In this document: piece after piece, positions 42,898 through 50,630 of the stretch | Position numbering within the stretch: position 1 is the first letter of the stretch | Layout of the letters: every line of letters begins with the position of its first letter | Source of the DNA: Merdimmobilis hominis | Lineage (GTDB): Bacteria > Bacillota > Clostridia > Oscillospirales > Ruminococcaceae | Reading direction: 5' to 3' | NCBI RefSeq assembly: GCF_016901855.1 | Contig: NZ_JACJKY010000001.1 | Location: 124,001-188,000 of the forward strand | DNA: 64,000 bases | Position numbers and translations under genes: made by a program | The notes under the pieces: generated by a model | The model's input: the letters and a program-made list of their open reading frames with translations, nothing else | What the model was told of the DNA's origin: nothing | Database searches by the model: none

Positions 42898-43701
42898 TTA
42901 TTTTTCTTCATTCTTTACAATATGGATATCCAGCTGATTAAACGGGATGCTGATTCCGTTTTTATCAAACTCAAGTTTTACCCGCTCAAGCAGGCGGAAA
43001 TTAAGCGCCCAGTAATCACTCGTTTTCACCCAGACGCGCACCGAAATTTTAATTGCACTGTCGGCATGCTCTGTCACAACGAATTGCGGAGCAGGTTCTG
43101 AAAGTGCCATTTCTTCGCTTTCAACAATCGTTTTTAAAAGATCCTTTGCCTTGAGCAGATCTGCTTCGTATGCAATCGAAAACGGAATCGCCAAAAGCCG
43201 GTTTTCTTCCGCAGAGTAGTTGATGATTTTATCGGCTGCCACTTGTCCGTTTGGAATAAAGAGCGCTTTGTTATCAAACGACAGAAGTTTTGTCTGTAAA
43301 ATGGTGATCGACTGCACCGATCCGCTCAAGCCGTCAATTTCAACGAAATCACCGACTTTAAACGGTTTTGTGAACAGCAAGATAAAACCGCCTGCAACGT
43401 TTGAAAGACTGTCTTTGACTGCAAGCGAAATTGCAACACCGACAACACTCAATGCGGCAACGAGCGAACTGGTGTTTACATAATTGGAACTTGCGATAAT
43501 GATGACAAGTGTATACAGTGTAATTTTTAAAACCGAAAGAATGAACTTATGACACACAGGGTCCAGTCTTGTCTTTTGGATTGCCCGTTTTGTAAGCGAT
43601 AAAATCAGCTTTGAAAGGACATATCCGATGACCAAGACAAGTATGGTATTTAACAGTGTCGGACCGTATTTTTCAACGATATCTACAAGATTTAATTTCA
43701 T
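42898..43701 (-). CDS. mscS: MscS-type mechanosensitive ion channel
   Basis: A 267-residue protein with three N-terminal membrane helices. The pore-lining TM3 and beta domain are clear: VGVAISLAVKDSLSNVAGGFILLFTKPFKVGDFVEIDG, split here as GVAISLAVKDSLSN and GDFVEIDGLSG. It opens under membrane tension to release solutes. It lies 17 bp from the start of the large glycosidase gene, so the two may be co-transcribed from the mscS promoter. Confidence 0.94.
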   Translation of the reverse strand: MKLNLVDIVEKYGPTLLNTILVLVIGYVLSKLILSLTKRAIQKTRLDPVCHKFILSVLKITLYTLVIIIASSNYVNTSSLVAALSVVGVAISLAVKDSLSNVAGGFILLFTKPFKVGDFVEIDGLSGSVQSITILQTKLLSFDNKALFIPNGQVAADKIINYSAEENRLLAIPFSIAYEADLLKAKDLLKTIVESEEMALSEPAPQFVVTEHADSAIKISVRVWVKTSDYWALNFRLLERVKLEFDKNGISIPFNQLDIHIVKNEEK

Positions 43702-43744
43702 AAAACACCTCTAGAAACAGTTGGTTTGTTTTAAAACGGTTATT

Positions 43745-43773
43745 ATGATACTTGATAAAAATACGTTCGTCAA
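43745..43773 (-). promoter_or_regulatory. SigmaA promoter of mscS
   Basis: The minus strand has TTGACG (43768-43773), a 17-bp spacer and TATCAT (43745-43750). Confidence 0.7.
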
Positions 43774-43801
43774 CCAAAAACGCACATTTTCTGAGATTTC
43801 T

Positions 43802-43835
43802 TTCGACACTTTTTTGCGTCGCTTGCTGTTACAAT
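43802..43835 (+). promoter_or_regulatory. Spo0A-dependent spoIIG promoter candidate
   Basis: TTCGACA (43802-43808), the complement of the Spo0A core TGTCGAA, lies 22 bp upstream of -10 TACAAT (43830-43835). The long 22-bp distance mirrors the atypical spoIIG promoter of Bacillus, which Spo0A activates. RBS GGGAGGAG follows. Confidence 0.6.
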
Positions 43836-43857
43836 AAGAAAACAGGGAGGAGATCAC

Positions 43858-44727
43858 ATGAAGCAAACGGTTTATGTGGATGTACTGCTGTTTTTAAATT
43901 TGATCATCGCATTTTTGCTTTTAAAATCGGCCGCGCTTCTCTCGGGTGTTCCTGCCAGCCGGATCAGGCTGTTTTTCGGAACTATCACAGGATCTGCTGC
44001 TTCTCTTTTGATTTTTGTTCAGATGAATCCAGTCGAATCAATACTGACAAAACTCATGCTCGGATTATCGCTTTCCGGCATTGTTTTTTTGAAACGAAAA
44101 AAATACCGATTATTTTTCCGCGCATTTCTTTCGTTTTTATTGGTGAATTTTATTTTTGCAGGGTTCATGACAGCTGTTTTTTTGCTGTTTCCTGCACGCG
44201 GAATGGTGTTTCGCAATGGAATTGTATATTTTCATTTCTCTGCGATTTCACTTGTCGTGCTTTCGGTCATTGCATATGCGCTGATTCGATTGGTTTGCCG
44301 GATTGTTGCGCGGCGAACAGATCGTCATCAGACAGCTTCTGTACATATTCAGGTTGGCTGTACACAAGTAATTCTTTCTGCATTGATTGACACCGGAAAC
44401 CGTTTAAACGATCCGTTTTCCGGTTTGCCGGTAATCGTTGTAACATACGATGCCATTCAATCAGCGCTGCCGCTTAAATGGACGACACTGTGCAGTGCAA
44501 TGCAAAACGGTACACGCCCTGCACACGAGAATCATCCGGCATATCGTTCGTTTCGAATGGTTCCGGTGCAGACAATCTCCGGCACATCGGTCTTGCCGGC
44601 ATTTTGTCCAGATCGCATTGAGGTTTCCGGAGAGGAAAAGCGTGCCGTTGTTGCAGTGACGGAGCATACGCTGTCAAACGGAAGCTACGATGCCATTCTT
44701 CCGCCGACGCTTATATCATCTGTGTGA
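43858..44727 (+). CDS. spoIIGA: Sporulation sigma-E factor-processing peptidase SpoIIGA
   Basis: A 289-residue protein with five N-terminal membrane helices (to about 145) and a C-terminal aspartyl-protease-like domain bearing the active-site motif LIDTGNRL. It removes the pro-sequence of sigmaE after a forespore signal. Cues are QTVYVDVLLFLNLIIAF at the start. The next gene is its substrate, sigE. Confidence 0.95.
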   Translation: MKQTVYVDVLLFLNLIIAFLLLKSAALLSGVPASRIRLFFGTITGSAASLLIFVQMNPVESILTKLMLGLSLSGIVFLKRKKYRLFFRAFLSFLLVNFIFAGFMTAVFLLFPARGMVFRNGIVYFHFSAISLVVLSVIAYALIRLVCRIVARRTDRHQTASVHIQVGCTQVILSALIDTGNRLNDPFSGLPVIVVTYDAIQSALPLKWTTLCSAMQNGTRPAHENHPAYRSFRMVPVQTISGTSVLPAFCPDRIEVSGEEKRAVVAVTEHTLSNGSYDAILPPTLISSV

Positions 44728-44758
44728 TGTTTTCTACAATAAAAGGGAGCGATGATTG

Positions 44759-45505
44759 ATGAAACAGCAAAATTGGATCAAAGAATGGAGTAAACGATGG
44801 ATGTTTAAAAACAGACAGATTTTTTCACGCTTGCAGTTTTTCTTATTTCCGCCGGATGAAATTCATTATATCAACGGCTCGGACAGTCTGCCGCCTCCGC
44901 TTTCTAAGGAAGAAGAACAAATTGTTTTTTTGAAACTGGAACAAGGCGATCATGATGCCCGCAACACGCTGATTGTACATAATCTTCGCCTGGTCGTTTA
45001 TATTGCAAAAAAATTTGAATCAACGGGAATTGGTATTGAGGATTTGATTTCGATCGGAACAATCGGGTTGATTAAAGCAGTGAACACCTTTGTCCCAAGC
45101 AAAAAAATCAAGCTGGCAACCTATGCCTCGCGGTGTATTGAAAATGAAATTCTGATGTTTTTGCGCAAAACCTCGCCAAGCCGAAATGATATTTCGATCG
45201 ACGAGCCGCTGAATGTTGACTGGGACGGAAATGAACTGTTGCTTTCCGATTTACTCGGAACCGATTCGGATACTGTTAACCGTGAAATTGAACAGGAAGC
45301 GGAAAAAGGACTGCTGCTCGACTGCATCAATGCGCTTTCGGACCGAGAGCGCATGATCATGGAAATGCGTTTTGGTCTAAACGGACGAAAAGAACAGACA
45401 CAAAAAGAAGTGGCAGATTGCATTGGGATTTCACAGTCCTATATCTCAAGACTTGAAAAACGAATTCTGACAAGGCTTAAAAATGAGTTTGAAAAAGTGA
45501 TGTAA
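44759..45505 (+). CDS. sigE: RNA polymerase sporulation sigma factor SigE (pro-sigmaE)
   Basis: A 248-residue sigma-70-family factor for the mother cell. The first about 27 residues form the amphipathic pro-sequence cleaved by SpoIIGA. Region 2 ([37 protein letters not shown]) and region 4 ([21 protein letters not shown]) are intact. ATG 44759 has GGGAG 9 nt upstream; a TTG just before is less likely. No sigG follows, unlike many Clostridia. Confidence 0.96.
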   Translation: MKQQNWIKEWSKRWMFKNRQIFSRLQFFLFPPDEIHYINGSDSLPPPLSKEEEQIVFLKLEQGDHDARNTLIVHNLRLVVYIAKKFESTGIGIEDLISIGTIGLIKAVNTFVPSKKIKLATYASRCIENEILMFLRKTSPSRNDISIDEPLNVDWDGNELLLSDLLGTDSDTVNREIEQEAEKGLLLDCINALSDRERMIMEMRFGLNGRKEQTQKEVADCIGISQSYISRLEKRILTRLKNEFEKVM

Positions 45506-45507
45506 GC

Positions 45508-45536
45508 TTTACTTATTCAAAGAATTTTGATATAAT
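45508..45536 (+). promoter_or_regulatory. SigmaA promoter of the glycosyltransferase gene
   Basis: TTTACT (45508-45513), a 17-bp spacer and perfect TATAAT (45531-45536), directly after the sigE stop. The -35 is identical to that of coaBC. Confidence 0.7.
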
Positions 45537-45580
45537 GACTGTAAACAAAACAAAAATATCGTGCAAAGGCGGTCAGTCCT

Positions 45581-46792
45581 ATGAAAATCGCTTTGTTTAC
45601 AGAAACATATCTTCCGTATATCAACGGTGTTGTGACCCATGTAAAGGCACTTCACGACGGTCTTGAAAAACTCGGTCATGAGGTTTTGGTGGTCACTGTT
45701 GACACCCATGCACATCATCATTATATTAAAGACGGTGTTTTATATTGTCCGGCAAAAGAATTAAAGAAAATCTATAATTTCGGTTTGGCGGCACCCTTAA
45801 GCGGTAAGCGCTACCGCATGATGAAGCACTTTAAACCGGATATTATTCATATTCATCAGGAATTCGGCATCGGTCTTTCCGGTGCGCTGATTGCAAAACA
45901 GCTGCGGATTCCGCTGGTTTATACGCTGCATACGATGTATGACGACTATCTTTACTACATTGTACCGCAGAAGATGATTCCGTTGTTAAAACGCATTTCA
46001 CATCGCTATTTTAAATTCCTTGCAAAATCAGCAAATGCGCTGACCGGTCCTTCGAAAAAGGTGCAGGAATATTTTGATATGTGCGGCGTGAATAAGAGTG
46101 TCAACGTGGTACCCAATCCGGTGGAACTTGATGTATTCAATCCGTCCAGCTTAAACCGTGAAAAAATCGCTTCCATTCGTGCACAGTATGGCATTCAGCC
46201 GGAGGATACCGTGGTATGCTTCTGCGGACGGCTGGGCAAGGAGAAAAGCGTGGATGTCCTGCTCGATTACTGGGCAGAAACCGTAAAACCGGACGATCAT
46301 TTAAAACTGATGATTTTAGGCGGCGGTCCTTCGCTGCCGGAACTGCAGGCACAGGCAAAAGCATTGCATATTGAGGAGCAGGTGATCTTTACAGACGCAA
46401 TCCAGCACGAAGATTTACCGGAATACTATGGTGCTTGCCAGCTGTACGTGACAGCTTCTTTGTCGGATACAAATTCCATTTCCATGAAAGAAGCAATGGC
46501 GACAGGTCTGCCGGTTGTACACATCAAAGACCCGCTGAATGCCGGACAGGTCGTTGACGGTGTAAACGGTTATATTTATGAAAATGCAGAGCAGATGTAT
46601 TCGATCTTCAAAAAATATCAGGCAATGACGCCGGAGGAAAAAGAAGCGCTGACGGCTTCTGTCATTAACTCAGTGAAGATTTACGGATGTGAAGCACTTG
46701 CAGAATATTTGGTAGGTGTATATGAAGACGCGAAAAAAGAAAAAGAGCAAAAACATATCAAACACCGCCGCCGTGTGAAACGCCACGGATAA
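45581..46792 (+). CDS. GT4 glycosyltransferase, probably diacylglycerol glucosyltransferase type
   Basis: A 403-residue GT-B protein. The N-terminal acceptor domain starts MKIALFTETYLPYINGVVTH. The C-terminal nucleotide-sugar domain has FCGRLGKEKSVDVLLDYW and the family 4 E-x7-E block (SMKEAMATGLPV). The sequence type resembles enzymes adding glucose to diacylglycerol for glycolipid and lipoteichoic acid anchors. The C-terminal tail is very basic (KKEKEQKHIKHRRRVKRH), suiting membrane contact. Substrate is inferred. Confidence 0.88.
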   Translation: MKIALFTETYLPYINGVVTHVKALHDGLEKLGHEVLVVTVDTHAHHHYIKDGVLYCPAKELKKIYNFGLAAPLSGKRYRMMKHFKPDIIHIHQEFGIGLSGALIAKQLRIPLVYTLHTMYDDYLYYIVPQKMIPLLKRISHRYFKFLAKSANALTGPSKKVQEYFDMCGVNKSVNVVPNPVELDVFNPSSLNREKIASIRAQYGIQPEDTVVCFCGRLGKEKSVDVLLDYWAETVKPDDHLKLMILGGGPSLPELQAQAKALHIEEQVIFTDAIQHEDLPEYYGACQLYVTASLSDTNSISMKEAMATGLPVVHIKDPLNAGQVVDGVNGYIYENAEQMYSIFKKYQAMTPEEKEALTASVINSVKIYGCEALAEYLVGVYEDAKKEKEQKHIKHRRRVKRHG

Positions 46793-46836
46793 TACACCGA
46801 AAAAAGGATTCGTAAGAAGAGAAGAGGAATTGTTCA

Positions 46837-47787
46837 ATGTTTCGTTTTGGTATTTTAGGAACCGGTAATATTGCTGCGACGTTTTACGACGCAACAACCC
46901 GCACAGACTGTGCAGAAGTTATCGCTGTTGCAAGCCGTACACCGGGAAAAGCACAGCAGTTTGCTGAGAAAACAGACGGGAATTTCGACTGTTATGGTTC
47001 GTATGGAGAATTGCTTAAAAGACCGGATATCGACGGTGTCTATATTGCAACAACGCACAATTTTCATTTTGAAAATATGATGCTGGCTCTTTCGTATGGC
47101 AAGCATGTGATGTGCGAAAAATCGTTTGTGATGACAAAAACAGAGGCAGAGCAGGTATTCGCTTTTGCAAAAGAAAAGAACCTTTTTTGCATGGAAGCAA
47201 TGTGGTCACGCTTTCTGCCGGCAATCAAAAAGGCAAAAAAGTGGATTGATGCAGGCTTAATCGGTGATGTAAATCTTGCGAATTTCCTGATTGGTTTTGC
47301 ATCGAGCAAAGATCCCAACGGCAGAATCCGCAATCCAAAACTTGGCGGCGGTGCAATGTATGATATTTCTGTCTATGGTATTGAGCTGACGACGTACCTC
47401 ATCGGAAAACCGGTTGCATCACACCATAGCTATGTATTGCGGGATGAAAACGGTGTTGACATGGTCAACAATATCACGCTTTGTTATCCGGACTGCGTGG
47501 CAAATGTGCAGACAACCGTAACAACCAATGTCGGACAATTTTTGAATGTCTATGGTACAAAAGGCCGGATCTCGATTGCAGATCCGCACTTTGCTGATTC
47601 CTGCGAACGATATGACGAAAACGGATTAGCCGAAAAAGCGTTTTTCCGGCGGGATAACGGATTTCAGTACCAGATTGAAGAAATGGTTCGCTGCGTAAAC
47701 GAGGGAAAACTCGAAAGTGATGTGATTCCTCATGCGGACACCATTTTCTGTGCGTCTGTTTTTGATTCGATGAATGAATCGAAATAA
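46837..47787 (+). CDS. Gfo/Idh/MocA-family oxidoreductase
   Basis: A 316-residue NAD(P)-dependent dehydrogenase. The Rossmann start is FGILGTGNIAATF, the family block is GKHVMCEKSFVMTKTEAE with the catalytic-type Lys, and a C-terminal alpha/beta substrate domain follows (GGGAMYDISVYGIE). It probably oxidises a sugar or cyclic polyol; the substrate cannot be read from the sequence. RBS AGAGGA precedes ATG 46837. It may be co-transcribed with the glycosyltransferase. Confidence 0.9.
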   Translation: MFRFGILGTGNIAATFYDATTRTDCAEVIAVASRTPGKAQQFAEKTDGNFDCYGSYGELLKRPDIDGVYIATTHNFHFENMMLALSYGKHVMCEKSFVMTKTEAEQVFAFAKEKNLFCMEAMWSRFLPAIKKAKKWIDAGLIGDVNLANFLIGFASSKDPNGRIRNPKLGGGAMYDISVYGIELTTYLIGKPVASHHSYVLRDENGVDMVNNITLCYPDCVANVQTTVTTNVGQFLNVYGTKGRISIADPHFADSCERYDENGLAEKAFFRRDNGFQYQIEEMVRCVNEGKLESDVIPHADTIFCASVFDSMNESK

Positions 47788-47800
47788 CAAAATGAGCATA

Positions 47801-47837
47801 AAAAATATCCGTCTTCTGACGGATATTTTTTTATTTT
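47801..47837 (+). terminator. Terminator of the oxidoreductase gene
   Basis: A perfect 13-bp stem AAAAATATCCGTC / GACGGATATTTTT with a TTCT loop and a T-run. Confidence 0.92.
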
Positions 47838-47884
47838 CAGGAAACAATCAAAATACAATAAACCGGTAAAAGGTGGAAGTTTGC

Positions 47885-48442
47885 GTGAAACAAATCGTCT
47901 ATTTGACACCAAACGAACATTCAAAAATTGTATCCAAAATGGCTGATTGCATCCTTCGTGTTACAAATGGTGCAATTTCTTTTTTTGTTTGTTCTGAAAT
48001 TCCCAAAAAATTATCATCAAATACAGTATTGATTGTTTCAAAAGAAATGCCGTCGGTCATACTTTTCAATCCAAATATCCCTATCATAATCAGTTCGGAT
48101 ATATCCGGTATTTCCGATTGCCTTATGAAACAGCATGCGCAAATCGTCTATTCCTGTGGATTTGGTGAACATGACTGTATCAGCTTTTCAAGTGTTTTGT
48201 CCGCACAGCGCATGATTTCTTTGAACCGAACAGTGAAAACACTGGACGGACAGCTGATTGATCCATTTGAAATGCCGATTTCCTTTGAGGCAAAACATCC
48301 TTTTTTCATATTGTCGTGCGTGCTTGCACTGTTGTTATGCGATGTTTCTCCGGAAATAATTTTTCAAAAACTTTCCTTTGATAATGTGTGTCATTCCTCA
48401 CATACTATGTTTGCAAACACAACCAAACAAATTGAGGAGTGA
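47885..48442 (+). CDS. Hypothetical protein upstream of SASP gene
   Basis: A 185-residue protein of unknown family. It starts MKQIVYLTPNEHSKIVSKMADCILRV and reads as alternating strands and helices, with a hydrophobic helix near the C-terminus (FFILSCVLALLLCDVSPE). It has nine Cys, which is high for a cytoplasmic protein. GTG 47885 is preferred because AAAGGTGG lies about 8 nt upstream; GTG 47873 would be too close. It is followed 9 bp later by a spore DNA-binding protein gene, and a sigmaG-like promoter lies within its 3' end. Confidence 0.65.
   Translation: MKQIVYLTPNEHSKIVSKMADCILRVTNGAISFFVCSEIPKKLSSNTVLIVSKEMPSVILFNPNIPIIISSDISGISDCLMKQHAQIVYSCGFGEHDCISFSSVLSAQRMISLNRTVKTLDGQLIDPFEMPISFEAKHPFFILSCVLALLLCDVSPEIIFQKLSFDNVCHSSHTMFANTTKQIEE
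48379..48407 (+). promoter_or_regulatory. SigmaG-like promoter of the SASP gene, inside the upstream coding region
   Basis: CATACTA (48401-48407) is an exact sigmaG -10, 17 bp after a weaker -35-like TGATA (48379-48383). The distance to the SASP start is 44 bp. Forespore sigmaG is the known regulator of ssp genes. Confidence 0.55.
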
Positions 48443-48451
48443 ATATTTAAA

Positions 48452-48646
48452 ATGGCTAGATCGAATAAAATTATGGTTCCGCAGGCAAAAGAAGCAATGG
48501 AGCGCTTCAAAATGGAAGCTGCAAACGAAGTGGGCGTCAACCTGAAACAGGGCTACAACGGTGACCTGACCTCCAGACAGGCTGGTTCTGTCGGCGGCCA
48601 GATGGTCAAAAAAATGATCGAAGCATACGAGAACTCTGCAAAATAA
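48452..48646 (+). CDS. Alpha/beta-type small acid-soluble spore protein
   Basis: A 64-residue SASP that coats forespore DNA and protects it from UV. Both family blocks are present: the GPR-protease site region (RFKMEAANEVGV) and the C-terminal DNA-binding part (GDLTSRQAGSVGGQMVKKMIE). RBS TTGAGGAG precedes ATG 48452. A terminator follows at once. Confidence 0.97.
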   Translation: MARSNKIMVPQAKEAMERFKMEAANEVGVNLKQGYNGDLTSRQAGSVGGQMVKKMIEAYENSAK

Positions 48647-48661
48647 TCCCCCTTTTTGAAA

Positions 48662-48704
48662 AAAACAAAGCGGTACTTTTGAAAGTACCGCTTTGTTTTT
48701 TTTA
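48662..48704. terminator. Bidirectional terminator (SASP / recombinase)
   Basis: A perfect 18-bp stem AAAACAAAGCGGTACTTT / complement with a 2-nt loop and T-runs, between convergent genes. Confidence 0.92.
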
Positions 48705-48711
48705 TGTTACA

Positions 48712-49737
48712 CTATTTGTTTTCCTCATCATCAGCGTTCTCATCAGACGTTTTTTTAGAAGCAGGTGAGGGCGGCTGCAGATTCGAAAGGGGGGTGCTTT
48801 TCACCGCTTTTTCCATTTGATCGTCGGAAATATGCGTATAAATCTGCGTTGTTCCAAGATTTGCGTGACCCAGAATCTCCTGCAAAATACGGATATCGAC
48901 GTGTCCATACTGATACATGATCGTTGCCGCAGTGTGGCGCAATTTGTGCACCGAAAATCCATATTGTGCGAGTCCTGCTTTTGCAAGCTGTGCTTCAATA
49001 ATCTGTTCAACACGCCGCGCACCGATTCGTGTACCGCGCCGGTTTAAAAACAGCGCATTTTTATCTTTTCCGTTGGCTGCAAGCTTTGCACGAACGGGGA
49101 GATACGCTTCGATTGCACTTAAGCACGCATCATTTAAATAGACAATACGCTCCTTGTTGCCTTTTCCCAATAATTTCAAGGTATTTTCGTGAATGTCCGC
49201 ACAATCGATTGATACAAGCTCCGAAAGCCGCATTCCACAATTTAGCAAAAGCGTCGTTATACAATAATCGCGTTCGCGAAACTCACCGTCAATATTCGAA
49301 AGCAGCGCATAACATTGTTCAAGCGTCAAATATTTCGGAAGTGATTTTTTGACCGCAGGAACTTCTAATTCTGTGAGCGGATTATAGTCGATCAGATGCG
49401 ATTTTTCTGATAAATAATGAAAAAAGGATTTTAGAGCCGAAACTTTGCGTGCACGCGTTTTGGGCAGATTGTCACATGAATCTGAAACGAAGTGCAGATA
49501 TTCATATGCATCAGACAGCGTAACGGTTTTTAAAAGATCGACTGTAACCGAATCAATCGGAATTTCTGAAAATTCACAGTCCGAAAACAATCCGCGCTGC
49601 TTTAATAAAAACCGGCAGAATCCACGCAGATCAATTGCATATCCGTCAACAGTTCGCTGTGAGCGTCCTTTGATGGTTCGGATATAAAAAAAGTAATCGC
49701 GCAGTACGCTCGGATAAGCTTCATAAGATATATTCAT
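48712..49737 (-). CDS. XerC/XerD-family tyrosine recombinase
   Basis: A 341-residue integrase-fold protein. It has an N-terminal SAM-like core-binding domain (DYFFYIRTIKGRSQRTVDGYAIDL) and a catalytic domain with Arg (NCGMRLSELVSI), the H-x-x-R box (HKLRHTAATIM), GHANLGTTQ and the nucleophile Tyr in IYTHIS. Length and lack of mobile-element neighbours suggest a chromosomal XerC/D-type enzyme for dimer resolution, though an accessory invertase cannot be excluded. It has a hydrophilic C-terminal tail of about 25 residues. A perfect inverted repeat precedes the gene. Confidence 0.93.
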   Translation of the reverse strand: MNISYEAYPSVLRDYFFYIRTIKGRSQRTVDGYAIDLRGFCRFLLKQRGLFSDCEFSEIPIDSVTVDLLKTVTLSDAYEYLHFVSDSCDNLPKTRARKVSALKSFFHYLSEKSHLIDYNPLTELEVPAVKKSLPKYLTLEQCYALLSNIDGEFRERDYCITTLLLNCGMRLSELVSIDCADIHENTLKLLGKGNKERIVYLNDACLSAIEAYLPVRAKLAANGKDKNALFLNRRGTRIGARRVEQIIEAQLAKAGLAQYGFSVHKLRHTAATIMYQYGHVDIRILQEILGHANLGTTQIYTHISDDQMEKAVKSTPLSNLQPPSPASKKTSDENADDEENK

Positions 49738-49759
49738 ATGGTTTCCTCGTTTTTTTGCT

Positions 49760-49799
49760 CCCTCTATTTCGCTAAATTTTCATTTAGCGAAATAGAGGG
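49760..49799. repeat. Perfect 18-bp inverted repeat between cutC and the recombinase gene
   Basis: The arms (starting CCCTCTATTTCGCTAAAT) pair perfectly around a 4-nt TTTC centre. There is no T-run on either strand, so it is not a standard terminator. It lies 23 bp before the recombinase start on the minus strand. It could be an operator, an mRNA hairpin limiting recombinase expression, or a recombination site. Confidence 0.85.
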
Positions 49800-49814
49800 T
49801 ATCAGATTTTCAGG

Positions 49815-50561
49815 TTATCCCTGCGCAGCGATTTTACATGCTGCCTGTACCATATCCGGATCAATCGTTCGATATGATGATTCCTCCGGTGTTCCGTTGA
49901 ATCGAATCGTCTTTCCGCTCATACTCTGATCAGCAACGGTCATCATCGGCGCCATATGGAATTGCCGGACATCGGTCTGTGCAAGAATCTCAGCGAGATT
50001 ATTCGGACGGATGCTTCCGCATGCAAGCCATTCAATTTGATTGCCAAACTGACGGTACAGCGCATTGATTTGTTCAAGTCCGCCTTCCAGACAACGTGCG
50101 CATCCACCGGAAGTGAGAATACGTGTCACACCCAGATCAATCATCTGCTGTGCAGAAACGGCAAGATCTGCGGAAACATCGAATGCCCGATGGCATACAA
50201 CTTCCCTTCCCTGCCCTTTCGCAATATTTACCATTTCCTTCATTCGCTCAAGATCGAATGTACCGTCTTCTTTCAAGATCCCGACAGCAATTCCGTCTGC
50301 ACCGCAGTCAATCAGCCGCTGTGCATCCCGTTTCATCGATTCAAATTCAAATGAAGTATAACAGAACCCACCGGTACGCGGACGAATCATCGCAATTACC
50401 GGAGTCGAAACGTGTGCTTTCACCGTTTCAAGCATCCCGATCGATGGTGTAAGTCCGCCGCATTCGATGGATGTATTCAGTTCGATACGGTCTGCACCAT
50501 TACGCGCGGCAGTAATTGCATCATCCACACTGCAGCAGCAGATTTCAATCAGCCGTTTCAT
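49815..50561 (-). CDS. cutC: CutC-family protein
   Basis: A 248-residue TIM-barrel protein historically tied to copper homeostasis; the true role is uncertain. Family blocks are IEICCCSVDDAITAARNGADRIEL, GGLTPSIGMLE, MIRPRTGGFCY, CHRAFDVS and ILTSGG. ATG 50561 is preferred over GTG 50573 because AAAGGAG directly abuts the latter. It lies downstream of the gatB terminator. Confidence 0.93.
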   Translation of the reverse strand: MKRLIEICCCSVDDAITAARNGADRIELNTSIECGGLTPSIGMLETVKAHVSTPVIAMIRPRTGGFCYTSFEFESMKRDAQRLIDCGADGIAVGILKEDGTFDLERMKEMVNIAKGQGREVVCHRAFDVSADLAVSAQQMIDLGVTRILTSGGCARCLEGGLEQINALYRQFGNQIEWLACGSIRPNNLAEILAQTDVRQFHMAPMMTVADQSMSGKTIRFNGTPEESSYRTIDPDMVQAACKIAAQG

Positions 50562-50587
50562 TTGATATTCCACTCCTTTTTAAAAGG

Positions 50588-50617
50588 AAAAGCCGCCGCA
50601 TACGGCGGCGGCTTTTT
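50588..50617 (-). terminator. Terminator of the cdaA-gatB operon
   Basis: The GC-rich stem AAGCCGCCG / CGGCGGCTT with a short loop, with T-rich sequence on both sides; it follows the gatB stop by about 15 bp on the minus strand. Confidence 0.85.
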
Positions 50618-50630
50618 GCCTTGTTATTAC

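Noticed and set aside
44408-44680. Minus-strand frames within spoIIGA
   Set aside because: Short shadows without ribosome-binding sites or recognisable domains.
48712-49737. Recombinase considered as an integrase marking a prophage or genomic island
   Set aside because: No att-like direct repeats, no tRNA next to it and no phage or conjugation genes; neighbours are core genes.
49760-49799. Palindrome considered as a dif/XerCD site
   Set aside because: Dif sites are about 28 bp with imperfect 11-bp arms around a 6-8-bp centre; this is a perfect 18-bp stem with a 4-nt loop and shows no dif-like half-sites.
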